Shown here: positions 24,774-33,573 of the stretch, in pieces
Layout of the letters: the number at the start of each line of letters is the position of its first letter
Position numbering within the stretch: the first letter of the stretch is position 1
Assembly: GCF_004352845.1 (NCBI RefSeq)
Contig: NZ_SJRX01000003.1
Coordinates: 186,001 to 250,000, forward strand
Direction of reading: 5' to 3'
Origin: Luteimonas terricola
GTDB lineage: Bacteria; Pseudomonadota; Gammaproteobacteria; Xanthomonadales; Xanthomonadaceae
Length of the DNA stretch: 64,000 nucleotides
The notes under the pieces: generated by a model
What the model saw: only the letters and a program-made list of their open reading frames with translations
Databases searched by the model: none
What the model was told of the DNA's origin: nothing
Translations under genes and position numbers: made by a program

Positions 24774-27017
24774 ATGAACGACCCGATCCGCCCCGTCTTC
24801 CACGGTTTCGAACAGATCCCGCTGCGCGAGTACGCCGAACGCGCCTACCTCGACTACTCGATGTACGTGGTGCTCGACCGCGCCCTGCCCTTCATCGGCG
24901 ACGGGCTGAAGCCGGTGCAGCGGCGAATCATCTATGCCATGAGCGAGCTGGGGCTCCAGGCCTCGGCCAAGCCCAAGAAGTCGGCGCGCACGGTTGGCGA
25001 CGTGATCGGCAAGTTCCATCCGCACGGCGACAGCGCCTGCTACGAGGCGCTGGTGCTGATGGCCCAGTCCTTCAGCTACCGCTACCCGCTGATCGAGGGC
25101 CAGGGCAACTTCGGCTCGCCCGACGATCCCAAGTCGTTCGCGGCCATGCGCTACACCGAGTCGAAGCTGACGCCCATCGCCGAGGTGCTGCTGGGCGAAC
25201 TCGCGCACGGCACGGTGGACTGGACGCCCAACTTCGACGGCACGCTGGAAGAGCCCACGTGGCTTCCCGCACGCCTGCCGCACCTGCTGCTCAACGGCAC
25301 CACCGGCATCGCCGTGGGCATGGCCACCGACGTGCCGCCGCACAATCTCAACGAGATCGTCAGCGCCTGCGTGCGCCTGCTCGACGACCCCGAGGCCACG
25401 GTCACGGACCTCTGCGAACACGTGCGCGGGCCCGACTACCCGACCGCGGCCGAAATCATCACGCCCGCCGCCGACCTGCTTGCGATCTACGAGACCGGGC
25501 ACGGCAGCGTGCGTGCGCGCGCGACCTTCCAGAAGGAAGGCCAGAACATCGTCGTCACCGCCCTGCCCTACCAGGTGTCGCCGTCGAAGGTGATCGAGCA
25601 GATCGCCGCGCAGATGCGCGCCAAGAAGCTGCCCTGGCTGGAGGACATCCGCGACGAGTCCGACCACGCCAACCCGGTGCGCGTGGTCCTGATCCCGCGG
25701 TCCAACCGCATCGACGTGGACCAGCTGATGGGCCACCTGTTCGCGACCACGGACCTCGAGAAGAGCTACCGGGTCAACCTCAACATCATCGGGCTCGACG
25801 GCCGTCCGCAGGTCAAGAACCTGCGCACGCTGCTGCTGGAATGGCTCAGCTTCCGCTCCGACACCGTCACCCGCCGCCTGCAGCACCGGCTGGACAAGGT
25901 CGAGCGCCGCCTGCACCTGCTCGAAGGCCTGCTGGTCGCTTTCCTCAACCTGGACGAGGTGATCCGCATCATCCGCACCGAGGACGAACCGCGGGCGGTG
26001 CTGCAGGCGCGCTTCGAGCTCAGCGACGACCAGGTCGACTACATCCTCGAGACCCGCCTGCGCCAGCTTGCGCGGCTCGAGGAAATGAAGATCCGCGGCG
26101 AGCAGGACGAGCTCGACAGCGAGCGCGACCGCCTGATGGCCACGCTCGGCAGCAAGGCGAAGCTGCGCAAGCTGATCAAGGACGAACTGCTGGCGGACGC
26201 GAAGAAGTTCGGCGACGCCCGCCGCTCGCCGCTGGTCGCCCGCGGCGCCGCCCAGGCGCTGGCCGAGACCGACCTCGTCGCGGCCGAGCCGGTCACCATC
26301 GTGCTCAGCCAGAAGGGCTGGGTGCGCGCGGCCAAGGGCCATGAGGTCGATGCGTCCGCGCTGTCCTATCGCGACGGCGACGGCCTGCTGGCTTCGGTGC
26401 GCGGGCGCAGCACGCAGCAGGTGGCCTTCCTCGATTCCGCCGGCCGCGCCTATTCCACGCTCGCGCACGGCCTGCCCTCGGCGCGCGGCAATGGCGAACC
26501 GCTCACTGCACGCTTTTCGCCCGCGCCCGGCGTGGCCTTCGTGGCCATGGCCAGCGGCGACGCCGATACGCGCTTCGCGCTGGCAAGCTCGGCCGGCTAC
26601 GGCTTCGCGACCCGCTTCGAGAACCTGACCGGGCGGCAGAAGGCGGGCAAGGCCATGCTCACGCTGCCCGAAGGCGCGCGCGTGCTGCAGCCCGCGGCGG
26701 TGACCGGCATGGACAGCGACCGCATCGTGGCCGTGACCAGCGCCGGACACCTGCTCGCGTTCCCGGTCTCCGAGCTGCCCGAGTTCGACCGCGGCAAGGG
26801 CAACAAGATCATCGATATCCCGAAGGCCAAGCGCGGCACCGAGCGCGTGGTGGCGATCGCGTCGGTGCCCCCGGGCGGCACCCTGTCGGTCAAGTCCGGC
26901 GCGCGCACGATGTCGCTGTCGTTCCGCGACCTCGAGCCCTACCTCGGCACCCGCGGCAGCCGCGGCGGCCTGCTGCCGCGCGGCTGGCAGAAGGTCGACG
27001 GGCTGGCGGTCGACTGA
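24774..27017 (+). CDS. parC: DNA topoisomerase IV subunit A
   Basis: ParC cuts and rejoins DNA in topoisomerase IV, which unlinks daughter chromosomes; the partner ParE is not in the window. 747 aa. The breakage-reunion domain has the quinolone-determining region [16 protein letters not shown] (wild-type-like Ser and Glu) and the active-site Tyr in [10 protein letters not shown]. The C-terminal beta-pinwheel domain (about 500-740) has degenerate blades such as [15 protein letters not shown] and [20 protein letters not shown]. Length and order are typical for the proteobacterial enzyme. Confidence 0.97.
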   Translation: MNDPIRPVFHGFEQIPLREYAERAYLDYSMYVVLDRALPFIGDGLKPVQRRIIYAMSELGLQASAKPKKSARTVGDVIGKFHPHGDSACYEALVLMAQSFSYRYPLIEGQGNFGSPDDPKSFAAMRYTESKLTPIAEVLLGELAHGTVDWTPNFDGTLEEPTWLPARLPHLLLNGTTGIAVGMATDVPPHNLNEIVSACVRLLDDPEATVTDLCEHVRGPDYPTAAEIITPAADLLAIYETGHGSVRARATFQKEGQNIVVTALPYQVSPSKVIEQIAAQMRAKKLPWLEDIRDESDHANPVRVVLIPRSNRIDVDQLMGHLFATTDLEKSYRVNLNIIGLDGRPQVKNLRTLLLEWLSFRSDTVTRRLQHRLDKVERRLHLLEGLLVAFLNLDEVIRIIRTEDEPRAVLQARFELSDDQVDYILETRLRQLARLEEMKIRGEQDELDSERDRLMATLGSKAKLRKLIKDELLADAKKFGDARRSPLVARGAAQALAETDLVAAEPVTIVLSQKGWVRAAKGHEVDASALSYRDGDGLLASVRGRSTQQVAFLDSAGRAYSTLAHGLPSARGNGEPLTARFSPAPGVAFVAMASGDADTRFALASSAGYGFATRFENLTGRQKAGKAMLTLPEGARVLQPAAVTGMDSDRIVAVTSAGHLLAFPVSELPEFDRGKGNKIIDIPKAKRGTERVVAIASVPPGGTLSVKSGARTMSLSFRDLEPYLGTRGSRGGLLPRGWQKVDGLAVD

Positions 27018-27030
27018 TGGCGCACGCGTG

Positions 27031-27696
27031 ATGGAGCCCGCGTTCTGGCACGAGCGCTGGCGCGACGGCCGGATCGGCTTCCACCAGCCGGTGGTCACGC
27101 CGCAGCTCGAACGCCATTGGGACACGCTGGCGCTGCCCGCCGGCAGCACCGTGTTCGTGCCGCTGTGCGGCAAGAGCCTGGACATGCCGTGGCTGGCCAC
27201 GCGCGGCCACCGGGTGCTCGGCGTCGAGCTGTCGGAAACCGCCGTGCGCGGGTTCTTCGAAGAACAGGGGCTTGTGCCCGCGCAGCGCGAAACAGGGTAC
27301 GGCGTGCACCATGCAGCCGGCCCGTTCGAGATCATCGTGGGTGATGCCTTCGCGCTCGACCACGCGGTGCTGGCGGGCTGCGCCGGCGTCTTCGACCGTG
27401 CCGCGCTGATCGCGCTGCCGCCCAACCTGCGCCGCCGCTATGTCGAAACGACCTGGGCCAGCCTGCCGGACGACTGCCGCGGGCTGCTGGTGACGCTGGA
27501 GTACCCGCAGGCGGAGATGGCCGGCCCGCCGTTCTCGGTCGAGGCTGCGGAGGTACAGGCCCTGTTCGCTGCGGCGTGGTCGCCCACCCTGGTCGAGCGC
27601 AGCGACATCCTTGCCCAAGAGCCCCGCTTCGCCGCCGCCGGAGTCGGTTCGCTTGCCACCGCAGCCTGGCGGCTGCAGCGCCAGGCCTCCGTCTAG
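27031..27696 (+). CDS. tpm: Thiopurine S-methyltransferase family enzyme
   Basis: SAM-dependent methyltransferase acting on thiopurines and, in bacteria, on selenium and tellurium oxyanions. 221 aa. Family marks are the N-terminal FWHERWRDGRIGFHQ, motif I VFVPLCGKSLDMPWLATRGH (SAM site), VLGVELSETAVRGFF and the loop VFDRAALIALPP. ATG 27031 is preferred; an immediately preceding GTG (27028) would add one residue. It starts 13 bp after parC and may be co-transcribed with it. Confidence 0.93.
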   Translation: MEPAFWHERWRDGRIGFHQPVVTPQLERHWDTLALPAGSTVFVPLCGKSLDMPWLATRGHRVLGVELSETAVRGFFEEQGLVPAQRETGYGVHHAAGPFEIIVGDAFALDHAVLAGCAGVFDRAALIALPPNLRRRYVETTWASLPDDCRGLLVTLEYPQAEMAGPPFSVEAAEVQALFAAAWSPTLVERSDILAQEPRFAAAGVGSLATAAWRLQRQASV

Positions 27697-27729
27697 CGCC
27701 CAGGGGCGCGCGGGATCGCAGCCCCAGGC

Positions 27730-27757
27730 TTGCCGCGACATGCGCGGCCCCTACAAT
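27730..27757 (+). promoter_or_regulatory. Promoter of the penicillin acylase family gene
   Basis: TTGCCG (27730-27735), 16 bp, TACAAT (27752-27757), then AGGGGGAA before the ATG at 27783. One of the better sigma-70 matches in the window. Confidence 0.55.
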
Positions 27758-27782
27758 GCGGCAGGCTTCAGGGGGAATCGCC

Positions 27783-30251
27783 ATGCTTCGCTGGACCTTG
27801 CGCATCGCGCTGCTGCTGGCGCTGCTGGCCGCACTCGCGGCGCTGGCCGCGTGGTGGGCGTTGCGCGCCAGCCTGCCGCTGCTGGATGGCAACGCCGCCC
27901 TGCGGGGCCTGTCGGCACCGGTGACGATCGGCCGCGATGCCATCGGCGTCGCCACCATCGATGCCGCAAACGAAACCGACGCCATGCGCGCGCTCGGCTA
28001 CCTGCACGCGCAGGAGCGCTACTTCGAGATGGATCTGATGCGGCGCACCGCCGCCGGCGAGCTGTCGGCGCTGTTCGGTCCCGGCGCGCTCGATGTCGAC
28101 CGCAGGCAGCGCGTCCACCGCATGCGCGCGCGCGTCGATGCCAGCCTTGACGCGATCGCAGGCAGCCGCCGCCCGCTGCTGGACGCCTATGCCGAAGGCG
28201 CCAACGCCGGGCTCGCCGACCTGCGCGCGCGGCCCTGGCCCTACCTGCTGTTGCGCCAGCAGCCCGCGCCCTGGACCGCTGCCGACACCGCGCTGGTCGG
28301 CTACGCGATGTACTTCGACCTGCAGGACGCCGCCAACGCGCGCGAATTCGCGCTGTGGACGCTGCGGCCGCACCTGCCGCCACCGCTGTACGCGCTGCTC
28401 ACGCACGGCGGCTCCAGCTGGGACGCGCCGCTGCTGGGCAAGGCCACCGGCGACGCAGTGCTGCCCGCGGCCGACGCTGTCGACCTGCGCCAGCTGCCCA
28501 CGCCCGAGGGTGCCGAACCGGTCACCACGCCGCGTCCGCCGGCGCCGGGCAGCAACAACTTCGCGGTCTCCGGCCGGCTCACCGCCGACGGCCGCGCGAT
28601 CGTCGCCGACGACATGCACCTGGCCCTGCGTGCGCCCAACATCTGGTTCCGCGCGCGGCTGCGCTGGCCCGACGCCGATGCGCCCGGGGGGCGCGTCGAT
28701 GTGTCCGGCTTCACCCTGCCCGGCCTGCCGGCGGTGGTGGTCGGCAGCAACGGCCACGTCGCCTGGGGCTTCACCAACAGCTATGCCGACACCCTGGACT
28801 GGTCGCGCGTGACGCCCTGCGGCGAAGGCGTCGCGGATGGAGACAACGGCTGCGTGCACGTCGAACGCTTCAGCGAACGCATCGAAGTCGCCGGCGGCGA
28901 ACCTGTGGGGTTCGAAGTCGAGCAGGTCGCGTGGGGCCCGCTGATCCATAGCCTCGACAACGGTGATGCACTGGCGCTGCGCTGGGTGGCGCACCAGCCC
29001 GGCGCACTCAACCTCGGACTGACCGCACTGGCCAGTGCAGGCGACCTCGACCGCGCCCTGCTGCTGGCGCGCGGCATCGCATTGCCGGCGCAGAACCTTG
29101 TGATCGGCGACCACACGGGCCGGGTCGCCTGGCGCATGCTCGGGCCGCTGCCGCGGCGCAGCGGCGCCTGCGCGGCGGCGAACCTGGTCGAGAACGATGC
29201 CGCGACCGGTGATGCCACTGCGCCGGCGCGCGCCGATACCGACACCGGGAACGAAGCACGCTGTGCCCCCTGGGAGATCGGCGGCAATGCCAACCCCGCG
29301 GTCGCCACGCCGACCGTCGACCGGGTGTGGACCGCGAACAGCCGCGTCGTGGGCACGCCCTGGATCGATGGCATCGGCGACGGCGGCTATGTGCTGGGCG
29401 CGCGCACGAAGCAGATCCGCGATGCCCTGTTCGCCAGCGAGCGCTTCGACGAGCGCGCCCTGCTCGCGATCCAGCTCGACGACCGCGCGCTGTTCCTGCA
29501 GCGCTGGTGGGAGCTGCTGCAGGCCAGCGCCGCCAGCGCGCACACGCCGGCGCTGCAGTCGCTGGCAACCGCGGCCAGCCACTGGGAAGGCCGCGCCGGG
29601 CCGGATTCGGTCAGCTACCGCCTGGTGCGCGCCTGGCGCAACGAGGTCAACGACCGCATCGCCGATGGCCTGGTGGCACCGGCGCGCGCGGCGCTCGGCG
29701 ATGGCTTCCTGATGCCGGCGCTGCCGCAGTTGGAAGGGACCGCCTGGCCCCTGGTGTCGGAACAGCCGCCGCACCTGCTGCCACGCCGCTACGACAGCTG
29801 GCAGGCGCTGTTCGAGGACGCCGCGCATGATGTCCGCGACCAGCTCGAGGCCAAGGGGCCGCTGGCGCAGCGCACCTGGGGCGAGCGCAACACGGCCGCG
29901 ATCTGCCACCCCCTGGCCGGGGCCATCCCGCTGCTCGGCAAGCGCCTGCTGTGCATGCCGCCGGACGAACTGCCCGGCGACACCGCGATGCCGCTGGTGC
30001 AGGGGCCGGACTTCGGCGCTTCGCAGCGCATGGTGGTGTCGCCCGGGCACGAGGCCGACGGCATCGTGCACATGCCCGGAGGCCAGAGCGGCCACCCGCT
30101 GTCGCCGTTCTGGGGCGCCGGCCACGATGACTGGGTGCACGGCCGGCCGACGCCGTTCCTGCCCGGCGAGGCCAGGCATGCGCTGATGCTGGAACCGGTC
30201 GGGACCGGCGGCGAAACCTCACCCGGAGTTCATCCGGGCACCGGACACTAG
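27783..30251 (+). CDS. Penicillin acylase family (Ntn hydrolase) protein
   Basis: 822 aa. An N-terminal hydrophobic segment (about 5-27) exports or anchors it. Then come the alpha-chain region (GYLHAQERYFEMDLMRRTAA), the self-cleavage site PPAPGSNNFAVSG with nucleophile Ser257 after Gly256, and the beta chain with VVGSNGHVAWGFTN and the Asn of WTANSRVVG. Relatives hydrolyse beta-lactam side chains, acyl-homoserine lactones or other amides in the periplasm; the substrate cannot be told from sequence. Single gene with its own promoter. The ATG at 27783 has a strong AGGGGGA site; the open frame upstream overlaps tpm. Confidence 0.92.
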   Translation: MLRWTLRIALLLALLAALAALAAWWALRASLPLLDGNAALRGLSAPVTIGRDAIGVATIDAANETDAMRALGYLHAQERYFEMDLMRRTAAGELSALFGPGALDVDRRQRVHRMRARVDASLDAIAGSRRPLLDAYAEGANAGLADLRARPWPYLLLRQQPAPWTAADTALVGYAMYFDLQDAANAREFALWTLRPHLPPPLYALLTHGGSSWDAPLLGKATGDAVLPAADAVDLRQLPTPEGAEPVTTPRPPAPGSNNFAVSGRLTADGRAIVADDMHLALRAPNIWFRARLRWPDADAPGGRVDVSGFTLPGLPAVVVGSNGHVAWGFTNSYADTLDWSRVTPCGEGVADGDNGCVHVERFSERIEVAGGEPVGFEVEQVAWGPLIHSLDNGDALALRWVAHQPGALNLGLTALASAGDLDRALLLARGIALPAQNLVIGDHTGRVAWRMLGPLPRRSGACAAANLVENDAATGDATAPARADTDTGNEARCAPWEIGGNANPAVATPTVDRVWTANSRVVGTPWIDGIGDGGYVLGARTKQIRDALFASERFDERALLAIQLDDRALFLQRWWELLQASAASAHTPALQSLATAASHWEGRAGPDSVSYRLVRAWRNEVNDRIADGLVAPARAALGDGFLMPALPQLEGTAWPLVSEQPPHLLPRRYDSWQALFEDAAHDVRDQLEAKGPLAQRTWGERNTAAICHPLAGAIPLLGKRLLCMPPDELPGDTAMPLVQGPDFGASQRMVVSPGHEADGIVHMPGGQSGHPLSPFWGAGHDDWVHGRPTPFLPGEARHALMLEPVGTGGETSPGVHPGTGH

Positions 30252-30281
30252 GCGGCATCCTCGAACAGCAGGAGAACGGAC

Positions 30282-30920
30282 ATGATCAGGAAACAGCACC
30301 TCGGCGCCCTCGTCCTTGCACTGGGACTCGGGCTGGCCTCCGGCGCGGCCATGGCGCAGACCATCGGCTACAACGTGCGCACCGGCGACGTCTGGGTCGA
30401 TGCCCGCCTGGGCGAGATCAACGACTACGGGAGGCGCTACCGCGATCCCTTCATCGGCGAGATCAGCGGCCACTACGGCGCGCCCCGTTCGCTGCTGGTC
30501 GAGCTGCTCGACCGGCGCCACTGGGCGCCGGCAGATGTCTATTACGCCTGCGCCATCGCGCACGCGCTGGGCATTCCCTGCCTGGACGTCGTGCGCGAAT
30601 ACGACCGCAATCCCGGCCAGGGCTGGGGTGCCGTCGCCAAGCGCATGGGCATCAAGCCGGGCTCCGACGCCTTCCACGCGCTGAAGCGCGGAACGGTCGG
30701 CACCTATGAGCGCTGGGGTCATCCGGTCGTCATCGACCGCGCAGTGCGCGTCGACTGGTCGCGCCCCGGGAACGGGAACCGGGGCCACGGCGATCGCCCC
30801 GGCAACAGCCGGGGCAACGGCGGCAATGACGACAATCGCGGCAACAACGGAAACCGGGGCAACAAGGGCAACCGGGGCGACAAGGGCAAGGGCCGAGGCA
30901 ACAACGCCCGCGGCAACTAG
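30282..30920 (+). CDS. Secreted protein with Asn/Gly/Arg-rich tail
   Basis: Not recognised by name. 212 aa: signal peptide (1-25, ending AMAQ), a compact domain (26-165; VWVDARLGEINDYGRRYRDP, YYACAIAHALGIPCLDVVRE) with two cysteines that may pair, and a C-terminal repeat tail of Gly-Asn-Arg/Lys units (NRGNKGNRGDKGKGRGN) that is probably disordered and strongly basic. Similar proteins with a small helical domain and a GNR tail occur in other gammaproteobacteria. Possibly binds polyanions at the cell surface; unproven. AGGAGA precedes the ATG. Confidence 0.7.
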   Translation: MIRKQHLGALVLALGLGLASGAAMAQTIGYNVRTGDVWVDARLGEINDYGRRYRDPFIGEISGHYGAPRSLLVELLDRRHWAPADVYYACAIAHALGIPCLDVVREYDRNPGQGWGAVAKRMGIKPGSDAFHALKRGTVGTYERWGHPVVIDRAVRVDWSRPGNGNRGHGDRPGNSRGNGGNDDNRGNNGNRGNKGNRGDKGKGRGNNARGN

Positions 30921-30978
30921 CCCCGAGGGCGATCGCTGCGCTGGATCGTGGCGCTCTGCACGCCCGCCGCCGCCCCGC

Positions 30979-32109
30979 TCAACCGACAAGCAATCGCCGC
31001 ATCAATGCCAGGTAAAGCCCCGGCAGGGCCTCAAGGTCCGCCACGGACACATGCTCGTCCACCTTGTGGATGCTCGCGTTGACCGGGCCGACCTCGATGC
31101 ACTGCGCGCCCAGCGGCGCGATGAAACGGGCATCGGATGTGCCGCCGCCGGTACTTTCCTCCGGGGCCACGCCGGCGACTTCGGCCAGCACCTCGCGCGC
31201 CGCGGCGCGCAGCGGACCTTCCGGGGTGAAGAAGGGCTCGCCGCTGCGATGCCAGCGCAGCTCGAAGTCCAGGCCGTGGCGCGCGAGCATGGCTTCGATC
31301 TCGGCTTCCAGGCGCGGCGCGTCCCAGTTCGGGTTGTAGCGCAGGTTGAAGTCCACCCGCAGCTCGCCCGGGATGACGTTGCTGGCACCGGTGCCGGCGG
31401 CAATATCGCTCACCTGCAGGCTGGTCGGCGGGAAGGTTTCATAGCCCTCGTCCCAAGGTCGCGTCGCGAGCTCGGCCAAGGCAGGCAGTGCCTGGTGCAC
31501 GGGATTGCGTGCCTTTTCCGGATACGCGACATGGCCCTGCACGCCACGCACGCTCAGCGCGGCCGACAGCGAGCCGCGGCGACCGACGCGGAGCAGGTCG
31601 CCCAGGCGCTGCGTCGACGAGGGCTCACCGGTGATGCACCAGTCGATGCGCTGGCCACGGCGGCGGAACTCATCGGCCACGCGGCGCACGCCGTCGATCG
31701 CATCGCCCTCCTCGTCCGAGGTCAGCAGCAGCGCCACGGTGCCGGGATGGTCCGGGTGCGCTGCCACGAACTGCTCCAGCGCGACCACGAAGGCGGCCAC
31801 GCTGCCCTTCATGTCGGCCGCGCCGCGCCCGTAGAGCACGCCATCGCGGACCTCCGGGACGAAGGGCTCGCTGGCCCAGGCTTCCCGCGGCCCGGGCGGC
31901 ACGACGTCGGTGTGGCCGAGCAGGACCAGTACCGGCCCGCCGTCACCGTGCGTCGCCCACAGGTTGTCGACTGCGCCGAAGCGCATGTGCTCGCAGGCGA
32001 AGCCGGCACCCTGCAGGCGCTCGGCCAGCAGTGCCTGGCAACCGGCGTCGTCGGGCGTGACCGATGGCCGCGCGATCAGCTCGCGGGCCAGCGCAAGCAC
32101 CTCGCTCAC
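30979..32109 (-). CDS. dapE: Succinyl-diaminopimelate desuccinylase
   Basis: Zinc peptidase-fold enzyme that releases succinate from N-succinyl-LL-diaminopimelate, giving the precursor of lysine and peptidoglycan. 376 aa. Metal ligands and catalytic residues are seen in [11 protein letters not shown] (His, Asp), [15 protein letters not shown] (Asp), [11 protein letters not shown] (Glu) and the C-terminal SIHKVDEH (His); [12 protein letters not shown] is the substrate-binding signature. The start overlaps the stop of the ArsC-like gene, with dapD just upstream, so two steps of one pathway share the operon. Confidence 0.96.
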   Translation of the reverse strand: MSEVLALARELIARPSVTPDDAGCQALLAERLQGAGFACEHMRFGAVDNLWATHGDGGPVLVLLGHTDVVPPGPREAWASEPFVPEVRDGVLYGRGAADMKGSVAAFVVALEQFVAAHPDHPGTVALLLTSDEEGDAIDGVRRVADEFRRRGQRIDWCITGEPSSTQRLGDLLRVGRRGSLSAALSVRGVQGHVAYPEKARNPVHQALPALAELATRPWDEGYETFPPTSLQVSDIAAGTGASNVIPGELRVDFNLRYNPNWDAPRLEAEIEAMLARHGLDFELRWHRSGEPFFTPEGPLRAAAREVLAEVAGVAPEESTGGGTSDARFIAPLGAQCIEVGPVNASIHKVDEHVSVADLEALPGLYLALMRRLLVG

Positions 32110-32465
32110 CCGCCGATCCCGAAGCGCTTCTTGAAACCGTTGTCGCTGAAGCCCTGGCTCATGACACCGTCACCCGTCACCACCACCGGACGACGGACCA
32201 GCTGCGGGTACTCGCGCAGCAGCAGCGTCCACTCGGCGTTCGAGCCCGCGGCCTTGCGGTTGTCGGGCAGCTGGCGCCACGTGGTGGAGGACTTGTTGAT
32301 GAGCGCCTCGAAGCCCCCGGCCTGCCGCGCCCACTCAGCAAAGATCTCCGGCTCCGGCTTGTCCTTGCGGTAGTCGACGAAGTCGTGCGCGACGCCGAAG
32401 CGATCCAGCCACTTCCGTGCCTTGCGGCAGGTGTCGCAGTTGTCGAGTCCATACAGCGTGGTCAT
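32106..32465 (-). CDS. ArsC/Spx-fold protein (arsenate reductase-like)
   Basis: 119 aa, YffB-type member of the ArsC thioredoxin-fold family. The N terminus [19 protein letters not shown] has the CxxC of the family, and SSTTWRQLP plus [11 protein letters not shown] are usual. These proteins commonly sit beside dapE in gammaproteobacteria, as here, and are not established arsenate reductases. The start at 32465 follows the dapD stop by 16 bp. Confidence 0.9.
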   Translation of the reverse strand: MTTLYGLDNCDTCRKARKWLDRFGVAHDFVDYRKDKPEPEIFAEWARQAGGFEALINKSSTTWRQLPDNRKAAGSNAEWTLLLREYPQLVRRPVVVTGDGVMSQGFSDNGFKKRFGIGG

Positions 32466-32481
32466 TGCGTGCCTCCGTGGC

Positions 32482-33573
32482 TCAGAGCGCGTGGCCGCGC
32501 AGCAGTTCGTTGACCGACGTCTTGGCGCGCGTCCTCGCATCGACCTGCTTGACGATCACCGCGCAGTACAGCGAATGCGAGCCGTCCGCGGCTGGCAGCG
32601 AACCCGCCACCACCACGCTGCCGGGCGGCACCACGCCATAGCCGGTTTCGCCGGTCATGCGGTTGTAGATGCGCGTGGACTGGCCCAGGAACACACCCAT
32701 GCCGATCACGCTGTGATGGCCGACGATGACGCCTTCCACCACCTCCGAGCGCGCGCCGATGAAGCAGTGGTCCTCGATGATCGTCGGCGCGGCCTGCAGC
32801 GGCTCGAGCACGCCACCGATGCCGGCGCCGCCGGAGATGTGGCAGTGCTTGCCCACCTGCGCGCAGGACCCGACCGTGGCCCAGGTATCGACCATGGTGC
32901 CGGCGCCGATGTACGCGCCGATGTTCACGAACGATGGCATCAGCACCACGTCACGCCCGACGTAGGCGCCACGGCGGGCGATCGCGCCGGGCAGCACGCG
33001 TGCGCCCAGCTTGCGGAAGGCGGCCTCGTCGAAGTCGGCGAAGCGCATCGGGATCTTGTCCCAGTACGGGGCCGGGTACTGTTCGCCCGCCTCCATCTCC
33101 TGCACGCGGAAATACAGCAGCACGGCCTTCTTCAACCACTCGTTGACCATCCAGCCGCCCGCGCCGTCGGGCTCGGCCACGCGCAGGCGGCCGGCCTCGA
33201 GTCCTTCGATCGCCTGCTCGACGAGCATCCGCGTCGACCCTTCGATCTCCTCGGGCGTCAGCGTCGAGCGGCGCTCCCAGGCGCTGTCGATCATGAAGGC
33301 GAGTTCCTGGTCGGGGCCGCCCGTCGCAGGGGGCGCTGCCTTCTTCGCCGCGGGCTGCAGCGGGCCCTTCGCCACCCGCTGGCCGGCTTCGACCGTTCCG
33401 GCTGCGGCCTGTGCAAGCGCGGCCTTCTTCGCGGCCGGCTTCTTCGCGACGACCTTCTTAACCACGGCCTTCCTGCCACCGGCCTTCTTCGTGACAGGTT
33501 TGGCCGGAACGCCCTTCGCGGCCGCCACCTTCTTCGCCACCTTTTTCACGGCGGGCTTCTTGCGGGTACTCAT
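32482..33573 (-). CDS. dapD: Tetrahydrodipicolinate N-succinyltransferase with H1-like N-terminal tail
   Basis: DapD adds succinate from succinyl-CoA to tetrahydrodipicolinate (lysine/DAP pathway). The core, about residues 88-363, has the family sequence [15 protein letters not shown] and a left-handed hexapeptide-repeat barrel ([40 protein letters not shown]). Unusually, residues 1-87 form a Lys/Ala/Pro/Val-rich tail ([27 protein letters not shown]) like histone H1 or AlgP. The usual enzyme is about 275 aa; this is 363. The start at 33573 overlaps the glnD stop (ATGA); an internal start that drops the tail is not obvious. Confidence 0.93.
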   Translation of the reverse strand: MSTRKKPAVKKVAKKVAAAKGVPAKPVTKKAGGRKAVVKKVVAKKPAAKKAALAQAAAGTVEAGQRVAKGPLQPAAKKAAPPATGGPDQELAFMIDSAWERRSTLTPEEIEGSTRMLVEQAIEGLEAGRLRVAEPDGAGGWMVNEWLKKAVLLYFRVQEMEAGEQYPAPYWDKIPMRFADFDEAAFRKLGARVLPGAIARRGAYVGRDVVLMPSFVNIGAYIGAGTMVDTWATVGSCAQVGKHCHISGGAGIGGVLEPLQAAPTIIEDHCFIGARSEVVEGVIVGHHSVIGMGVFLGQSTRIYNRMTGETGYGVVPPGSVVVAGSLPAADGSHSLYCAVIVKQVDARTRAKTSVNELLRGHAL

